From positions 1 to 6,484 of the forward strand of contig WJJB01000091.1 of assembly GCA_014729935.1 (NCBI GenBank): a stretch of DNA of 6,484 nt, given 5' to 3'. The position numbers were made by a program, and so were the translations under genes. Numbering within the stretch: position 1 is the stretch's first letter; each line of letters opens with the position of its first letter. Shown here piece after piece: positions 5,817-6,484 of this stretch. The notes under the pieces were generated by a model. That model was not told the DNA's origin. It did no database searches and saw nothing but the letters and a program-made list of their open reading frames with translations. This DNA is from Candidatus Bathyarchaeota archaeon (GTDB lineage Archaea; Asgardarchaeota; Lokiarchaeia; Sigyniarchaeales; Sigyniarchaeaceae).

Positions 5817-6484
5817 ATGATGAATTTAGAAAATTTCACGATAAAGGTTAAAGAAGCGCTAATGACTGCACAATCGATGGCACAACGTCGCAACCATCAA
5901 ATGATTGAACCAGCGCATTTATTGAAGGCGCTGGTAGAGCAATCGGGAGGCATCACCATGGAATTGCTCTCCAAGCTCGGTACAAAGCCAGCGAGCATTA
6001 TCAGAAGTCTAGATCAATTGCTGGCCGCTATTCCCACGGTCACCGGATCGGGAGGAGGTAATACGGTTGTATCCCGGGAATTGAAGCACGTGTTGGATCA
6101 AGCTTGGAAGGAAGCAGAATACATGAAAGACCAGTATCTTAGCACCGAGCATGTAGTGCTTGCCATGGCTGATGATAGTTCCTTGAACGTTAACAGGATC
6201 TTTCAGGATCATGCCATCACCAAGGATCGCATCATGCAAGCCCTTGTTACCATCAGGGGAAGCCAAGGGGTGAATGATCCCGGGGCTGAAGGAAAGTATG
6301 ATGCCATCAAGCGGTATAGCAGGAACTTCACGGAACTCGCGAAACGAGGCAAGTTGGATCCCGTGATTGGCAGGGATGATGAGATCCGGCGTATAATGCA
6401 CATCTTGTCAAGAAGGACGAAGAATAACCCCGTGTTGATAGGAGAGGCAGGGGTTGGAAAAACCGCCATCGTTGAAGGTCTCGC
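5817..6484 (+). CDS. clpB: ATP-dependent disaggregase ClpB (Hsp104), N-terminal part
   Basis: The open frame continues past the right edge, so only 222 codons of an expected 850-870 are seen. ClpB is a hexameric AAA+ unfoldase that threads aggregated proteins through its pore with DnaK/DnaJ help. Visible are the Clp_N domain with its two repeats (about residues 4-75 and 85-147, including NLENFTIKVKEAL and IEPAHLLKALVEQ), the linker with GVNDPGAEGKYDAI, then the start of AAA+ domain 1 with LDPVIGRDDEIRR and the Walker A motif GEAGVGKT at 209-216. The spacing matches bacterial ClpB, and the VNDPGAE-type linker argues for ClpB rather than ClpA or ClpC. The start at 5817 is chosen from the AGGTGA at 5802-5807; the ATG at 5820 (MNLENF) fits the usual bacterial N-terminus equally well. 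It follows dnaJ by 13 bases and is surely co-transcribed with it. Confidence 0.95.
   Translation, partial: MMNLENFTIKVKEALMTAQSMAQRRNHQMIEPAHLLKALVEQSGGITMELLSKLGTKPASIIRSLDQLLAAIPTVTGSGGGNTVVSRELKHVLDQAWKEAEYMKDQYLSTEHVVLAMADDSSLNVNRIFQDHAITKDRIMQALVTIRGSQGVNDPGAEGKYDAIKRYSRNFTELAKRGKLDPVIGRDDEIRRIMHILSRRTKNNPVLIGEAGVGKTAIVEGL

Noticed and set aside
1..6484. CRISPR array, tRNA/rRNA genes, insertion sequence or prophage remnants
   Set aside because: I looked for regular direct repeats, cloverleaf-like stretches, terminal inverted repeats and transposase motifs on both strands and found none.

Overview
The window reads as archaeal chromosome, about half G+C, holding parts or all of five protein genes. 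Signs of an archaeon are: a BRE/TATA-type promoter (CCGAAAA followed by GTATATAT) in front of dnaK with no visible bacterial -35/-10 pair, a bare T10 tract after dnaK of the kind archaeal RNA polymerase uses to terminate, and a DnaK that lacks the roughly 23-residue nucleotide-domain insert of Gram-negative bacteria and resembles Thermoplasma-type archaeal DnaK as I remember it (for example FPSYVAFTKD and GGVDPMEAVAIGAAIQGAVL). The lineage cannot be fixed from this window. A mesophilic or moderately thermophilic archaeon, perhaps Thermoplasmatota-like or Asgard-like, is only an inference.

Layout. Positions 1-734 (minus) carry the N-terminal 244 codons of an ADP-ribosylglycohydrolase family protein that runs off the left edge. 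Positions 735-1038 are non-coding as far as I can see, with a candidate promoter for that gene and an inverted repeat. Positions 1039-2547 (minus) encode a 12-helix major facilitator superfamily transporter of unknown substrate. Positions 2548-2642 are a very compact divergent promoter region shared by the transporter and dnaK. Positions 2643-4535 (plus) encode DnaK (Hsp70), followed by a T10 terminator and a 224-bp gap. Positions 4760-5803 (plus) encode a zinc-finger-less, class B DnaJ (Hsp40), followed after a few bases by clpB (5817 to the right edge), of which the N-domain and the first Walker A motif are visible.

Function. DnaK, its J-protein and the ClpB disaggregase form the classical machine that extracts and refolds aggregated protein. 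No grpE (nucleotide exchange factor) lies between or beside the visible genes. The most striking non-coding element is just downstream of the dnaK TATA box: three copies of the 7-mer TTACCAA/TTGGTAA in alternating orientation at exactly 14-bp steps, the last two forming a perfect 9-bp inverted repeat with a 5-bp spacer. It falls where transcription should start and resembles the CTAAC-N5-GTTAG palindrome described for the archaeal heat-shock regulator HSR1. I read it as a heat-shock repressor operator. The transporter and the ADP-ribosylglycohydrolase have no evident functional link to the chaperones, but the transporter appears to use the same TATA region in the opposite direction.
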